From Sphingobacterium sp. PCS056 (GTDB taxonomy: Bacteria > Bacteroidota > Bacteroidia > Sphingobacteriales > Sphingobacteriaceae), in the NCBI RefSeq assembly GCF_023273895.1, contig NZ_CP096883.1, forward strand, positions 2,542,001 to 2,606,000: a stretch of DNA of 64,000 bases, read 5' to 3'. Below the pieces are notes generated by a model, which was given only the letters and a program-made list of their open reading frames with translations, did no database searches and was not told the origin of the DNA. Every line of letters begins with the position of its first letter. Position 1 is the first letter of the stretch. The translations under genes and the position numbers were made by a program. Shown here piece after piece: positions 26,517 to 36,160 of this stretch.

Positions 26517-28418
26517 ATGCGGTTTACAATTATAACATTCTTATTGATCAACATTGCAGCAAGTGTCTTTGCACAAGGATATAAGTACGGTCCTGCAGAC
26601 AAAGATTTTGCTGGTTATTTATTTGCGTATTTCAAAGGAAATGCGGTAGAAGACGAAGCAGTATGTTTTGCTATCAGTACCGACGGTTATACTTATCGGG
26701 CATTAAACAACAATCAGCCAGTCCTAGATTCAAAGAAAATCAGCAAAACAGGTGGAGTGCGCGATCCACATATCCTTCGTGGAGAGGATGGTAAAACTTT
26801 TTACATGGTCATTACCGATATGACCTCATCTACTGGTTGGGATTCCAATAGGGGGATGATCCTCTTAACATCCCAGGACCTGACAAACTGGAGCCATTCG
26901 CGCATTGACATACAAGAGCGCTTTAAAGGTCAAGAAGATCTCAAAAGAGTATGGGCACCACAGACCATATTCGATCCGGCAGTTGGAAAATATATGGTTT
27001 ATTGGTCTATGCAGCATGGTGCAGGAGCTGATATTATCTACTATGCGTATGCAAATAAGGAATTTACAGATTTCGAAGCAGAACCAAAAGTACTTTATCT
27101 TCCCAAAAATGGCAAATCATGTATCGATGGAGATATAATATTGAAAAATGGACTATTCTATCTCTTTTATAAAACCGAAGGCCATGGCAATGGCATTAAA
27201 CTAGCAATAACAGATTCCCTGACTTCAGGAAAGTGGATAGAACAGCCCGGTTACAAACAGCAGACCAAAGATGCGGTAGAAGGATCGAGCGTTTTTAAAT
27301 TAAATCATTCCGATCAGTACATCTTAATGTATGATGTATATGGAGTAGGCAAATATCAGTTTTGTGTATCCGAAGACCTTGATCGTTTTAAAGTTATAGA
27401 CCATGAGATCGATATGGATTTCCATCCGAGACATGGATCCATCATACCCGTTTCAAGACAAGAACTATTAAATCTGACGGCAAAGTGGGGGACACCAAAA
27501 GGAATAAATCTAACATTTAAGAAAAATCCCATATTAGATGGTTTTTATGCTGACCCTGATGTGTTATATTCCAATAAAACCAACGCATATTATATCTATC
27601 CCACTAGCGATGGCTTTGATGGTTGGGGCGGTCATTATTTCAAAACTTTTTCATCTTCAGACCTCAAAAGCTGGAAGGATGAGGGCGTCATTTTAGATCT
27701 AAAAAAAGATGTGCCTTGGGGACCCCGTCATGCATGGGCACCTACCATTACCGAAAAAAAGATCAAGGGAGACTACAAGTATTACTATTACTTCACTGCT
27801 GCGCAAAAAATAGGAGTTGCAGTATCCGATCTTCCGACAGGACCATTCAAAGATTCAGGCAAACCTCTGATTGATTTCAAACCCGCAGGAATAACAGGAG
27901 GGCAAGAGATAGATCCAGCAGTATTTAATGACCCCAAGTCGGGCAAAAGTTATCTGTACTGGGGAAATGGATATCTTGCCGTAGCAGAACTTAATAAAGA
28001 TATGATCTCCATTAAGAAAAATACCGTCAAGGTACTTACACCTGATAAAACCTTTCGCGAAGGCATATATGTATTTTATCGTCATGGTCTTTATTACTTT
28101 ATGTGGTCGGAGGAAGATACCCGTAGCGAAAATTACCGTGTACGTTATGGAACATCCAATTCACCTGATGGTCCCATAACGATTCCACAACATAATTTGA
28201 TATTACAAAAAGATGCAGCTCAGGGTATTTACGGTACAGGGCATAATTCGGTATTACAGATACCCGGAACTGACGAATGGTATATCCTCTATCATCGGTT
28301 TAACTACCCTGATGGTATCAATATGGGCGATGCTGCAGGCTATAACCGTGAAGTGTGTATGGATCGTTTATATTTTGATGCACAGGGCGCCGTTATACCA
28401 GTTATTCCCACACATTAG
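26517..28418 (+). CDS. tandem GH43 glycosidase (two GH43 domains), secreted
   Basis: 633 residues, signal peptide ending SVFAQG. Two five-bladed GH43-type modules: residues ~22-330 (TGGVRDPHILRGEDGKTFYM with Asp, VWAPQTIFDP, DGDIILKNGLFYLFYKTEGHG, AVEGSSVFK with Glu) and ~335-633 (FKKNPILDGFYADPDVLYS with Asp base, HAWAPTI, EIDPAVFND pKa modulator Asp, FREGIYVFYRHGLYYFMWSE with acid Glu). The second module has all three acidic residues and is the likely active arabinofuranosidase, xylosidase or galactosidase; the first looks related but its catalytic set is less certain. Tandem GH43s occur in arabinan and arabinogalactan loci. Cotranscribed with the GH2 gene 26 bp downstream. Confidence 0.88.
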   Translation: MRFTIITFLLINIAASVFAQGYKYGPADKDFAGYLFAYFKGNAVEDEAVCFAISTDGYTYRALNNNQPVLDSKKISKTGGVRDPHILRGEDGKTFYMVITDMTSSTGWDSNRGMILLTSQDLTNWSHSRIDIQERFKGQEDLKRVWAPQTIFDPAVGKYMVYWSMQHGAGADIIYYAYANKEFTDFEAEPKVLYLPKNGKSCIDGDIILKNGLFYLFYKTEGHGNGIKLAITDSLTSGKWIEQPGYKQQTKDAVEGSSVFKLNHSDQYILMYDVYGVGKYQFCVSEDLDRFKVIDHEIDMDFHPRHGSIIPVSRQELLNLTAKWGTPKGINLTFKKNPILDGFYADPDVLYSNKTNAYYIYPTSDGFDGWGGHYFKTFSSSDLKSWKDEGVILDLKKDVPWGPRHAWAPTITEKKIKGDYKYYYYFTAAQKIGVAVSDLPTGPFKDSGKPLIDFKPAGITGGQEIDPAVFNDPKSGKSYLYWGNGYLAVAELNKDMISIKKNTVKVLTPDKTFREGIYVFYRHGLYYFMWSEEDTRSENYRVRYGTSNSPDGPITIPQHNLILQKDAAQGIYGTGHNSVLQIPGTDEWYILYHRFNYPDGINMGDAAGYNREVCMDRLYFDAQGAVIPVIPTH

Positions 28419-28444
28419 TACATTACTTAGCATAAAAAAGTACC

Positions 28445-30943
28445 ATGATAAAATCATTCAAAAATATCACCCTTTTACTGGCTTCCTTAAGTATAGGATG
28501 CAGTTTAGGGTATGGCCAGCCAGGATTTGGTGTCGCACAACGTATCAATACAGAGTGGCGATTTCACCTGGGAGATACCGACGGACAGCTTTCAAAAGAC
28601 CAACATGATCGTGCTTGGAGCAAGGTCCAGTTGCCGCATGATTGGAGCGTCAAATATCCATTGAGCCCAAGCTTAGCAAGTGCAACAGGCTATTTGCCAG
28701 GAGGTATTGGCTGGTATCAAAAACAATTATCAGTACCGGTGGAAGATCAAGGTAAAAAAATCTTTCTTTACTTTGAAGGCGTTTACAACAGAAGTGAAGT
28801 TTTCATAAACGGAAAATCAATCGGCAAACGACCAAATGGATACATTTCATTTTCGTACGACATTACACCCTATATCGAGTTTGGAAAAGCCAATACAGTT
28901 TCAGTCCGCGTAGACCATAGCCAAAGTGCAGATTCGCGCTGGTATACCGGATCAGGTATTTACCGTGATGTCTGGATCGTAAAATCCAATCCCATCCATA
29001 TCGATCAGTGGGGTGTATACGCCTATCCGGAGTTGAAATCAGGAAAAGGTAGCTTACATAGCGAAGTCACCGTGGTCAACAGTCAAAATACGAGTAGTCC
29101 CATTCTTATAAAACAAGAGTTGATCGATCTCAATAGCAAAATCGTAGCACAGAAATCGCATAAGCTAACATTAGCTGCATCTGATAGAGCCACCATTCAG
29201 CAACAGCTTTCTGTTGCAAATCCACAACTATGGAGCTTGGCCAATCCGGTGCAGTACACGTTGAAGACCACGATCTGGCAAAACGGTCAGTTGATCGACC
29301 AGTCCGAAGTCAAGACCGGTTTCCGTACCTTCACATTCGATCCCAACAAAGGTTTCGCATTAAATGGAGAGTGGATGAAAGTAAAAGGAGTCTGTATTCA
29401 TCATGATGCCGGAGTCTTAGGCGCAGAAGTATATCCAGAGGTGTGGAGACAACGATTGCTCACCTTAAAATCACTTGGTGTCAACGCCATTCGGACCAGT
29501 CATAATCCGCAGGCCACTTCCCTTTATACCTTATGTGACGAACTGGGTTTACTCGTCATGAATGAAGCATTTGACGAATGGGAATTTCCTAAAAGAAAAT
29601 GGTTGCAAGGTTGGAATTTTGGCACACCCGGTTTTCAGGGAACCTACGATTTTTTTGAAGAGTGGGGAGAAAGAGATCTGGCCGATATGGTCAAACGAGA
29701 TCGAAATCACCTTTCGATCTTTGCCTGGAGTATAGGCAATGAAGTCGATTATCCCAACGATCCCTATTCACATCCCATTCTTGGAGGAGAGAAAACGGAG
29801 GGCGGCTTTACCCAGGCCTCTTATGGAGGATATAAAAAAGATGCTCCAGACGCCATGCGCTTAGGTGATATCGCTAAAAAACTGGTAGCAGTCGTCAAAA
29901 AATTTGACAGCAGTAGACCGGTTACAGCGGGCTTGGCAGGAGTCGCGATGTCTAATGAAACAGCCTATCCAACAGCACTTGATATTGCAGGGTACAATTA
30001 CACCGAAAGCAAATATCAGGAAGATCACCAGCGCTATCCAAAACGTATTATTTTCGGTAGTGAAAATAGGCATGATATGGCAGCATGGCAGGCTGTGCGC
30101 GACCAAGAGTATATATTTGGACAGTTTTTATGGACAGGCATAGATTATTTAGGAGAGTCAGGAAGGTGGCCTTCACGCGGGTTTTATTCAGGTCTGTTGG
30201 ATTTTGCCGGATTTATCAAGCCTCGCGGTTACTTTCGTAAAGCTTTATGGTCAGATACACCCACCGCTTATCTAGGAACATATCCATTGAGCGGTCGCGC
30301 AGGAGCGACAGATGTCTGGTCCGCTTTAGAGGCAGAAGAAGGAAAACGCAAAAATGAAGCACCTTCGATGGATGCTTGGCCAATTTGGAATTATCAAGAA
30401 GGACAACAGATAAGAGTAGTCTGCTATACCAATAGTGCACATGCACGACTGGAATTAAATGGACAACTTGTAGGCCAAGAAAAGACCTATGATGATCGAT
30501 CGGGAATTATCTTTTGGGATATCCCTTATGCAGCAGGAAGGCTCGAAGTTGTTGGATTAGATCAAGATCACAAAGAAATCGTGCGACATGCTATCCAGTC
30601 AAGTCAGCGTCCAGCAGCTATCCAATCCACCCGAGTTGGAGATCCTAAGGTACACCATGATGGCGTTATTCAAATTGCTTTACAGATTGTTGATGAGCAG
30701 GGTATCCCGGTGGTGCTTTCTGAAGATGAGATCACATGTGATATCGTTGGAAATGGAAAACTATTGGGTATGGAAGCAGGAAACAATGCTGACATGGGAG
30801 ATTATACCGATAATAAACAACGAGTTTATCATGGCAAAATGATTGTCTACATTCAAGCATCCGGAAAATCAGGAGATCAGATTGACGTAAGATTTACCGC
30901 ACCTTGGTTAAAATCAGCACGTGTACAATACACCATTAACTAA
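28445..30943 (+). CDS. GH2 beta-galactosidase-like enzyme, secreted
   Basis: 832 residues with signal peptide (SIGCSLGYGQ). Domains: N-terminal jelly-roll sugar-binding (40-200, TEWRFHLGDTDGQ, GGIGWYQKQLSVP), Ig-like (205-310), TIM barrel (315-610; VKGVCIHHDAGVLGAEVYPE, WSIGNEVDYP with acid/base Glu433, IIFGSENRHD with likely nucleophile Glu540), then DUF4982-type and further beta domains (from ~645, QIRVVCYTNSAHARLELNG). Retaining GH2; exo-beta-galactosidase activity is the commonest for this layout, other beta-glycosidases possible. Final gene of the locus, followed by a terminator. Confidence 0.93.
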   Translation: MIKSFKNITLLLASLSIGCSLGYGQPGFGVAQRINTEWRFHLGDTDGQLSKDQHDRAWSKVQLPHDWSVKYPLSPSLASATGYLPGGIGWYQKQLSVPVEDQGKKIFLYFEGVYNRSEVFINGKSIGKRPNGYISFSYDITPYIEFGKANTVSVRVDHSQSADSRWYTGSGIYRDVWIVKSNPIHIDQWGVYAYPELKSGKGSLHSEVTVVNSQNTSSPILIKQELIDLNSKIVAQKSHKLTLAASDRATIQQQLSVANPQLWSLANPVQYTLKTTIWQNGQLIDQSEVKTGFRTFTFDPNKGFALNGEWMKVKGVCIHHDAGVLGAEVYPEVWRQRLLTLKSLGVNAIRTSHNPQATSLYTLCDELGLLVMNEAFDEWEFPKRKWLQGWNFGTPGFQGTYDFFEEWGERDLADMVKRDRNHLSIFAWSIGNEVDYPNDPYSHPILGGEKTEGGFTQASYGGYKKDAPDAMRLGDIAKKLVAVVKKFDSSRPVTAGLAGVAMSNETAYPTALDIAGYNYTESKYQEDHQRYPKRIIFGSENRHDMAAWQAVRDQEYIFGQFLWTGIDYLGESGRWPSRGFYSGLLDFAGFIKPRGYFRKALWSDTPTAYLGTYPLSGRAGATDVWSALEAEEGKRKNEAPSMDAWPIWNYQEGQQIRVVCYTNSAHARLELNGQLVGQEKTYDDRSGIIFWDIPYAAGRLEVVGLDQDHKEIVRHAIQSSQRPAAIQSTRVGDPKVHHDGVIQIALQIVDEQGIPVVLSEDEITCDIVGNGKLLGMEAGNNADMGDYTDNKQRVYHGKMIVYIQASGKSGDQIDVRFTAPWLKSARVQYTIN

Positions 30944-30951
30944 GATGTATG

Positions 30952-30989
30952 CAGCAGAAGAGGATCAGTATATGGATCCTCTTCTGCTG
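30952..30989 (+). terminator. terminator of the glycan-utilisation operon
   Basis: Perfect 15-bp arms CAGCAGAAGAGGATC (30952-30966) and complement (30975-30989), 8-nt loop, followed by a T-rich tail, 8 bp after the GH2 stop. Confidence 0.85.
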
Positions 30990-31136
30990 TATTGATCTGT
31001 TTTTGCCTGTTTCATATTTTTTGCTTTGCTATTAGATCCAGAGTTATGAAATAGATAGGCAGAGTCACTGTTTCTGAAAGATTTGCATTAACGGTTGTAC
31101 AGCTTCAAATAGCATTAATTTTAAAAAGGAGGAAGA

Positions 31137-31355
31137 TTAAACATTCCGCGAATGAATGGATTTAGCAAATCGGGCAGTTATAAAATATGCTACCAATAAA
31201 TTTGGAACCCAACATAACCATGAAACAATCATATAAGCAATTATAAAGTTTTGGAAAAAAGTTATAAGTATTAGTAGCCAAATCCGTAAAGTAACGGCAG
31301 AAAAACAAAGAGCATAGCTATAAATCATCTTCTTTTCTACATTCCCCTTAATGGA
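31137..31355 (-). pseudogene. DUF2306 membrane protein, C-terminal fragment
   Basis: On the minus strand the frame reads NVEKKMIYSYALCFSAVTLR, then two hydrophobic helices ending VSWLCWVPNLLVAYF and a basic tail. This is the closing part of DUF2306 proteins (WMIRSYALTFAAVTLR and WLCWVPNLLVAE in the family as I recall it). The four or so upstream helices are missing and a stop lies in frame just 5' of the fragment, so the gene is truncated. It begins the degenerate 31-32.9 kb segment. Confidence 0.6.
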
Positions 31356-31597
31356 TAGCTATGTCCATAAATTTAATAGAAAAACGAAGTAAGAGATAAA
31401 AAATTTATATAAAAGTAGTTTACCTATATCTATCTATACCTTTGCGTCTATTTTATCTTTGTATTTATGAACTTCTTCATTTCTTCTGTGTTAGTGGTGG
31501 CAATGGGCTCGAACCTATAGTCCTAAAAATACGGAAAAGGATAGTAGGTGCTTTTTAACCAAGGAGTGTTAAGACAAGTTAAATAATTACATAACAA

Positions 31598-31632
31598 AAA
31601 AACGCTTGAATCTGAGAAATTCAAGCGTTTTT
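31598..31632. terminator. bidirectional intrinsic terminator
   Basis: Arms AAAAACGCTTGAA (31598-31610) and TTCAAGCGTTTTT (31620-31632), perfect 13 bp, loop of 9 nt. It has A/T tails on both sides and lies with no intact gene directly adjacent, so it probably outlived the gene it served. Confidence 0.75.
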
Positions 31633-31796
31633 AATCTAACCAATTATTAACCTAATTTATGAATTTGTTATACTACATTTTTTGTGCCAAGTTTGATTAT
31701 TATATAATCAACCAAAATACAATCATAGCATATTATATATTTTTTCAGATACATCAGCAATTCAAAATTTTGAGATACTCTTATTTTGTATTTAGC

Positions 31797-32282
31797 CTAT
31801 CCAAACTGTCTTGTCCAATTGACCTTTAGATTGGTATACTTCTGATTGGCTTCTGCCTCTTTCCATTTTTTATAAAATATATCAGCGGCCATTTTTTTCT
31901 CAGGATCTCCGGTTCCGCGTGCCAGTTGCTGTTAGTTCTTTTCTTTATCATATTTTTTACCGCCTTTATAATTAAAATACCTTCTAGCCCTAGTAAAACC
32001 CATCTGCAGATGTTTCCTTGCCATATCTGCACCCACAAAATCACCATGTTCTAGATAATTAATAAACATTGCAAAAATCTTATTTGAACTTTCCATGGCA
32101 ATTTCTGAGTTTTTAAATCGCCAAAACTTTCCGATCTTCGTTTTGTAGGGTTCACAGATCAATACGCCCAGTTCCGCTTTTCCAACTTGATATTTTTCTG
32201 GGTGTAACCGATAATTAATGTCTGGCTTTCATACATAATCTGCAGATCTGAAATTTAAATAGCTTGGTTTGTAATTGCTCAT
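31797..32282 (-). pseudogene. DUF4385 protein broken by two in-frame stops
   Basis: ATG 32282 to stop 31797-31799 is 162 codons without any indel. The frame reads MSNYKPSYLNFRSADYV, then TGA at codon 18 (32231-32229), then KPDINYRLHPEKYQVGKAEL, GVLICEPYKTKIGKFWRFK, DFVGADMARKHLQMGFTRAR and YFNYKGGKKYDKEKN, then TAA at codon 117 (31934-31932), then QQLARGTGDPEKKMAADIFY and KKWKEAEANQKY to the end. This is the complete DUF4385 family pattern. The TGA very likely replaced a Trp codon. Function of the family is unknown to me. Confidence 0.85.
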
Positions 32283-32898
32283 CGCAATGAACAAACAAAC
32301 AGATTTGCAATTCGTTTTATCGATTTTTTGATAAAAACATGATGATCCAAATTGCTGTTTCCATTTATTATTCAACAACTTTATCGTTTTGATTGCAAGA
32401 CAGCAAGAAATATGATGAGCACACGCATCTGCTTGCTATTACCGCAAAGTATCGTGCCCCTTGACCTAGCGGATTGTGATCAGATTCCTTCGTGAAGAAG
32501 GGAATATTCCCGTTCTTTAACATATGATAAGTTTAACTTGAATGGCATTCATGATTGCTTCGCAGTTCCACGAGCAAATGCAGTACCGACTCCAGCATTC
32601 ACCTGCAGAACAATACCTTTAAGTAGTTGGAAATCTACCAATAGTATTGGATTAATTCGATTTCCCTAAAATAATAGCTGTAGCTTTAGCAAATTATAAT
32701 GAGTGCTAATTTCCATGATATTGACTCCAATATGGGATGATGTCAAATATTGCAACGAATAATAAGGGATTATAATGTTCATTTTGACTTTATTGACTTA
32801 TCAAATGTTGATGAATTAGTAAGAAAAGCAAATTACAATAAATCGGCTCAATAAACTGGACAATAAAAACAATTTTTTAAGGGCGTGTAACATAGAGA
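32283..32898. other. degenerate intergenic region with gene traces
   Basis: 616 bp without an intact gene. It holds a segment (32425-32485) about 80% identical to 36066-36125, and near the right end a short coding trace (about 32787-32852; FIDLSNVDELVRKANYNKSA) that resembles the trace at 40797-40884. Both suggest decayed copies of sequences present elsewhere in the window. Confidence 0.5.
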
Positions 32899-33615
32899 TC
32901 AATTCCTAAGATTAACCCCAAATCTTTCAAAAAAAGATTCTTTATATACTTCACCCAGTGGAATTTCATCTTCTCCCAGATAGATAGTGTGATGATCGAA
33001 AGAGGCGATATGATTCACGTTGACCACATAAGATTTACCCACTCGGTGGAAAATGCTTTCGGGAATTTTTAGATGGATGGTCTTTAGGTTCATTGCAGTG
33101 ATCAGTTTCTGACATGTGGTATGTAACACGACGTAATCCTTTAGCCCTTCAATAAATTTAATATCGGCATACATGACCTTATGGAATTTTCTATCCGCTT
33201 TGATCAATATAAATTCGGAAGTGCTAGATGCTATTACGTTTTTTTGTTGATCGTTTGCGAGTAGTTGATGGTATAATTTTGCCTTCTCTATGGCCTTAGC
33301 TAATCTGGTCTTTATAATCGGCTTCAACAAATAATCAATCGCATCCAATTCGTAGCTTTTTAAAGCATATTGCGGATAAGAGGTGGTGAAAATCACCAGT
33401 GTTTCCTTAGGCAGGTTTTCTGCAAATTCTATCCCTGATATCAGTGGCATTTCGATATCCAAAAATATCAGATCAACTTTATGGTCTTTCAGGTATAATT
33501 GTGCTGCAGGCACATTGGAGAAGCTACCCGATAGCTCCAGGTCGGACACCTCCAGTATCAAGGTTTCCATTTCAGCTCTTGCCAAAGGCTCGTCTTCTAT
33601 GACTATATAATTCAT
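32899..33615 (-). CDS. LytTR-family response regulator
   Basis: 238 residues. Receiver domain (1-120): YIVIEDEPLARAEME, VDLIFLDIEMPLISGIEFAE with phospho-Asp, IDYLLKPIIKTRLAKAIEKA. LytTR domain (135-235): EFILIKADRKFHKVMYADIK, FIEGLKDYVVLHT, VGKSYVVNVNHIASFD. Start overlaps the stop of the kinase gene by 4 bp. Second LytTR system of the window; its target may be the divergent outer-membrane gene at 34947. Confidence 0.93.
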   Translation of the reverse strand: MNYIVIEDEPLARAEMETLILEVSDLELSGSFSNVPAAQLYLKDHKVDLIFLDIEMPLISGIEFAENLPKETLVIFTTSYPQYALKSYELDAIDYLLKPIIKTRLAKAIEKAKLYHQLLANDQQKNVIASSTSEFILIKADRKFHKVMYADIKFIEGLKDYVVLHTTCQKLITAMNLKTIHLKIPESIFHRVGKSYVVNVNHIASFDHHTIYLGEDEIPLGEVYKESFFERFGVNLRN

Positions 33616-34685
33616 AAGGGTATACTTAGTTTGACGGTATGAGTATATTCATCGGCGATGGTTTGAAGTCGGCAGTCATCTCCGTAGAGGAGTTCCAGCC
33701 GCCGGCGTATGTTCGCTAGTCCGATGCCCCCTGGCTTTTTGTTTATTCTATGGCTGTATACAGGATCTTTTGAATTGGCACAAGTGACGCATAGCCTGTT
33801 GTCTCGTTTTTCAAAGTGAATGTTGACATAGGACTCTTCCAGCCCGATAGATACACTATGTTTCACCGCATTTTCTACAAAAATAGTAAATAAATTGGGC
33901 GGTATTAACAGGCTATTGATTTCCTCTTGAGGGATATCTGTAGTAATGGAGGTCGTAAAATTTTCACGTCTGGTTTTTTCGAGTTCGATCAAATTGGTAA
34001 GAAAATTCAATTCTGACTTGAAAAAGGTTTTATCAGCCGTGTTTTCGTACAACTGGTAGCGTAAAAAATCGGATAATTTGAAGATCATACTCTCGGCCTT
34101 TTGAGTGTCGGTACGCATCGTGGCTTTGATCCCATTGAGCATATTAAAAAGGAAATGCGGCGATATCTGATTTCGGAGTATATCCATCTCGATGGCGACA
34201 GAATTATCTTTTAACTCATTGATTTCCGCATTGTCCAACGTCCATCGCTGAAAAAGCTTAATCATCGTGGTAACGAGGATAATAGGGATTAAAGACATCA
34301 GTGCGTCATAAAATCCCGTACGATAAGTATCTGTTGACTTTTCGAAAGCTAGGTCGGATGGAATTTGCCGAAGCAGCCAGGAGATTGAAAGCAAAAAAAC
34401 AAATACCAATAAAAACAACAGGAAGAAATATCCAATATAATGTTCCCTAAAAAATAGCCGAGGTACAAGTATATAAATATTGGCATAGCTCATCATCATC
34501 ATACTTACGTACACAGTGGCAAGATTATAATATTTATGTGGACTTGGAATATCTCTTATCCAATAGGAAAATGCCAGCAATATCAAAACGCCTGTCAATA
34601 GACACAGATGTCTTGCCAACCTGTATCGGTTTTCCACCATAAAGTGGCTTACTTTTATGACCTTCATTTTAGGCTTACTATTCAT
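33612..34685 (-). CDS. LytS-type sensor histidine kinase
   Basis: 357 residues from ATG 34685. Four hydrophobic helices (about 25-150), then EMDILRNQISPHFLFNMLNG with phospho-acceptor His, ENAVKHSVSIG (N box) and GGIGLANIRRRLELLYG (G box). The frame stays open to an ATG at 34937, but the TATATTTG -7 box at 34719-34726 lies inside that extension and the extra 84 residues look non-coding, so the shorter start is used. Overlaps its response regulator by 4 bp (ATGA). Confidence 0.9.
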   Translation of the reverse strand: MNSKPKMKVIKVSHFMVENRYRLARHLCLLTGVLILLAFSYWIRDIPSPHKYYNLATVYVSMMMMSYANIYILVPRLFFREHYIGYFFLLFLLVFVFLLSISWLLRQIPSDLAFEKSTDTYRTGFYDALMSLIPIILVTTMIKLFQRWTLDNAEINELKDNSVAIEMDILRNQISPHFLFNMLNGIKATMRTDTQKAESMIFKLSDFLRYQLYENTADKTFFKSELNFLTNLIELEKTRRENFTTSITTDIPQEEINSLLIPPNLFTIFVENAVKHSVSIGLEESYVNIHFEKRDNRLCVTCANSKDPVYSHRINKKPGGIGLANIRRRLELLYGDDCRLQTIADEYTHTVKLSIPL

Positions 34686-34718
34686 ATCAAAACATGATGG
34701 ATTATTGTGTTTGTATAA

Positions 34719-34726
34719 CAAATATA
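34719..34726 (-). promoter_or_regulatory. -7 promoter element of the kinase/LytTR operon
   Basis: On the minus strand TATATTTG matches TAnnTTTG exactly, 33 bp before ATG 34685. No clear -33 box. Confidence 0.5.
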
Positions 34727-34946
34727 CGCTCAAACCTTGCGCTATACATCTATTATTATACAAAATAACCTCGTTTTTATACGAAAATTGTGTGCAGGAG
34801 TTTTTTGTATAATTTCTGGCAGGCTTGGTATAATTAAAAAAGTCCCTCTCTACCTTATTAGTTTCTTTGTAGAAGATGATCGTCAAAAATGAGTTTTGGA
34901 GTGATAAGATTGAAACTATCCTCCATTTCAAAATCACCTTGAGTAT

Positions 34947-35993
34947 ATGGAAATAATAAAAAAAATGATATTACTGGCTGTGCTGTGTTTTTTGTCCTCA
35001 AAAGGTAAATCACAGACAGCGGATACACTATCGCAAAAGCAAAAACTTCAGGACACGACCAACATGAGGCGTAATGCTTTGGCTTATGCCTCTCGACAAT
35101 TCGCTATGGTTCGGCCTTTCCATGTCGAATTCAGTCAACTTGCTCCTTACAGATATACAGCGAAAAGAGATGGTATCAGCCTTCCCGATAACCAGGTTTC
35201 TACCTATCATCAGATAAAAGCCAATGCCAATTTGTATTTTTTAGCAAAGAAGAAGTTGATACTAGGAGCAACTTTTTCATATCGGTATATCACTGCTGAA
35301 AATAACTTTACAATACCATCTAGCGGGCTTATGAAAACCGTGGAAGATGATTTTACGTACCATTCTACGGCGCTCAACTTCACCTATATTTCCAAAATAT
35401 TCAATAAACCTTTCGTTTTAAATACCAGTCTCGTTGTTGACGGAAGCGCGAAACATTTTGAAAGACTAAAAGGATTAGCTATGGGTACTATGGTACTTAA
35501 AGCGGATAAGCGAACGAAATTAATGACTGGCATCTTGGTAAATGTGGATCCGAGTACGAAACTACCTTTGCTGCCAATGATTACGTATGAACGTAGATTG
35601 ACTAACGGAATAATGATCGATTTGATGATGCCCAAGCAGTTGCTTGTTCGAAAGCAGGTTTTGGGGCGGGGCAGAATTTCGCTGGGAACAGAACTTGACC
35701 GAAACGGTTTTTATCTCGACAATATGCATGAGCAGATGCGTTCGCAGAGATATGAATACAGACAGATTGAACTTGATAATGGCGTGATATATGAACACCT
35801 GATTGGGAATTATCTTATATTGACCGCCCGAACAGGAGCAAAATGGATAGCGATAAGCCGGTTGTTTGAAAAAGAGAAAACGTTTAGTGAAGAGTGGTTA
35901 GCAATTGCTGCGAAGCCCACCGCTTATTTTAATCTAGGAATTTCCTTCAATCCGTTTGCAAAAAAAATGTTAGCCAAATCATATATTAAATAA
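34947..35993 (+). CDS. outer-membrane beta-barrel protein, unknown function (DUF6268-like)
   Basis: 348 residues with a signal peptide (to SKGKSQ, ~23). After a short polar linker come alternating beta strands from ~55 on: FHVEFSQLAPYRYTA, KLILGATFSYRYITAENNFT, FTYHSTALNFTYISK, FVLNTSLVVDGSAK, LMTGILVNVDPST, RISLGTELDRNGFYL, ending TAYFNLGISFNPFAKKM. This is the pattern of a 10-14-strand porin-like barrel, similar to Bacteroidota proteins grouped as DUF6268. It is divergent from the LytTR kinase operon, which may regulate it. Confidence 0.65.
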   Translation: MEIIKKMILLAVLCFLSSKGKSQTADTLSQKQKLQDTTNMRRNALAYASRQFAMVRPFHVEFSQLAPYRYTAKRDGISLPDNQVSTYHQIKANANLYFLAKKKLILGATFSYRYITAENNFTIPSSGLMKTVEDDFTYHSTALNFTYISKIFNKPFVLNTSLVVDGSAKHFERLKGLAMGTMVLKADKRTKLMTGILVNVDPSTKLPLLPMITYERRLTNGIMIDLMMPKQLLVRKQVLGRGRISLGTELDRNGFYLDNMHEQMRSQRYEYRQIELDNGVIYEHLIGNYLILTARTGAKWIAISRLFEKEKTFSEEWLAIAAKPTAYFNLGISFNPFAKKMLAKSYIK

Positions 35994-36160
35994 TTTAAAA
36001 TGCGAAACGTAAAAATTTTCAGTACAGATAGAGAAAATAGAGCTCAGCTATTTATATCCGCGCAGCCATCTGCTTGCTATTTCGGCACAGCATCGTGACC
36101 GTTGAGCTGGAGGATTGCGATAAGGTGCTTTGTGTAGAGGGATACATTCTAGTCGTCCGG

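Noticed and set aside
31488..31530. tRNA 3'-end-like sequence on the minus strand (GGTTCGAGCCC, ending in CCA)
   Set aside because: Only part of the T stem can pair and no other arm is visible; could be an old att remnant but too weak to call.
34686..34937. N-terminal extension of the LytS kinase to ATG 34937
   Set aside because: A -7 promoter box lies inside it and the residues resemble no kinase domain.
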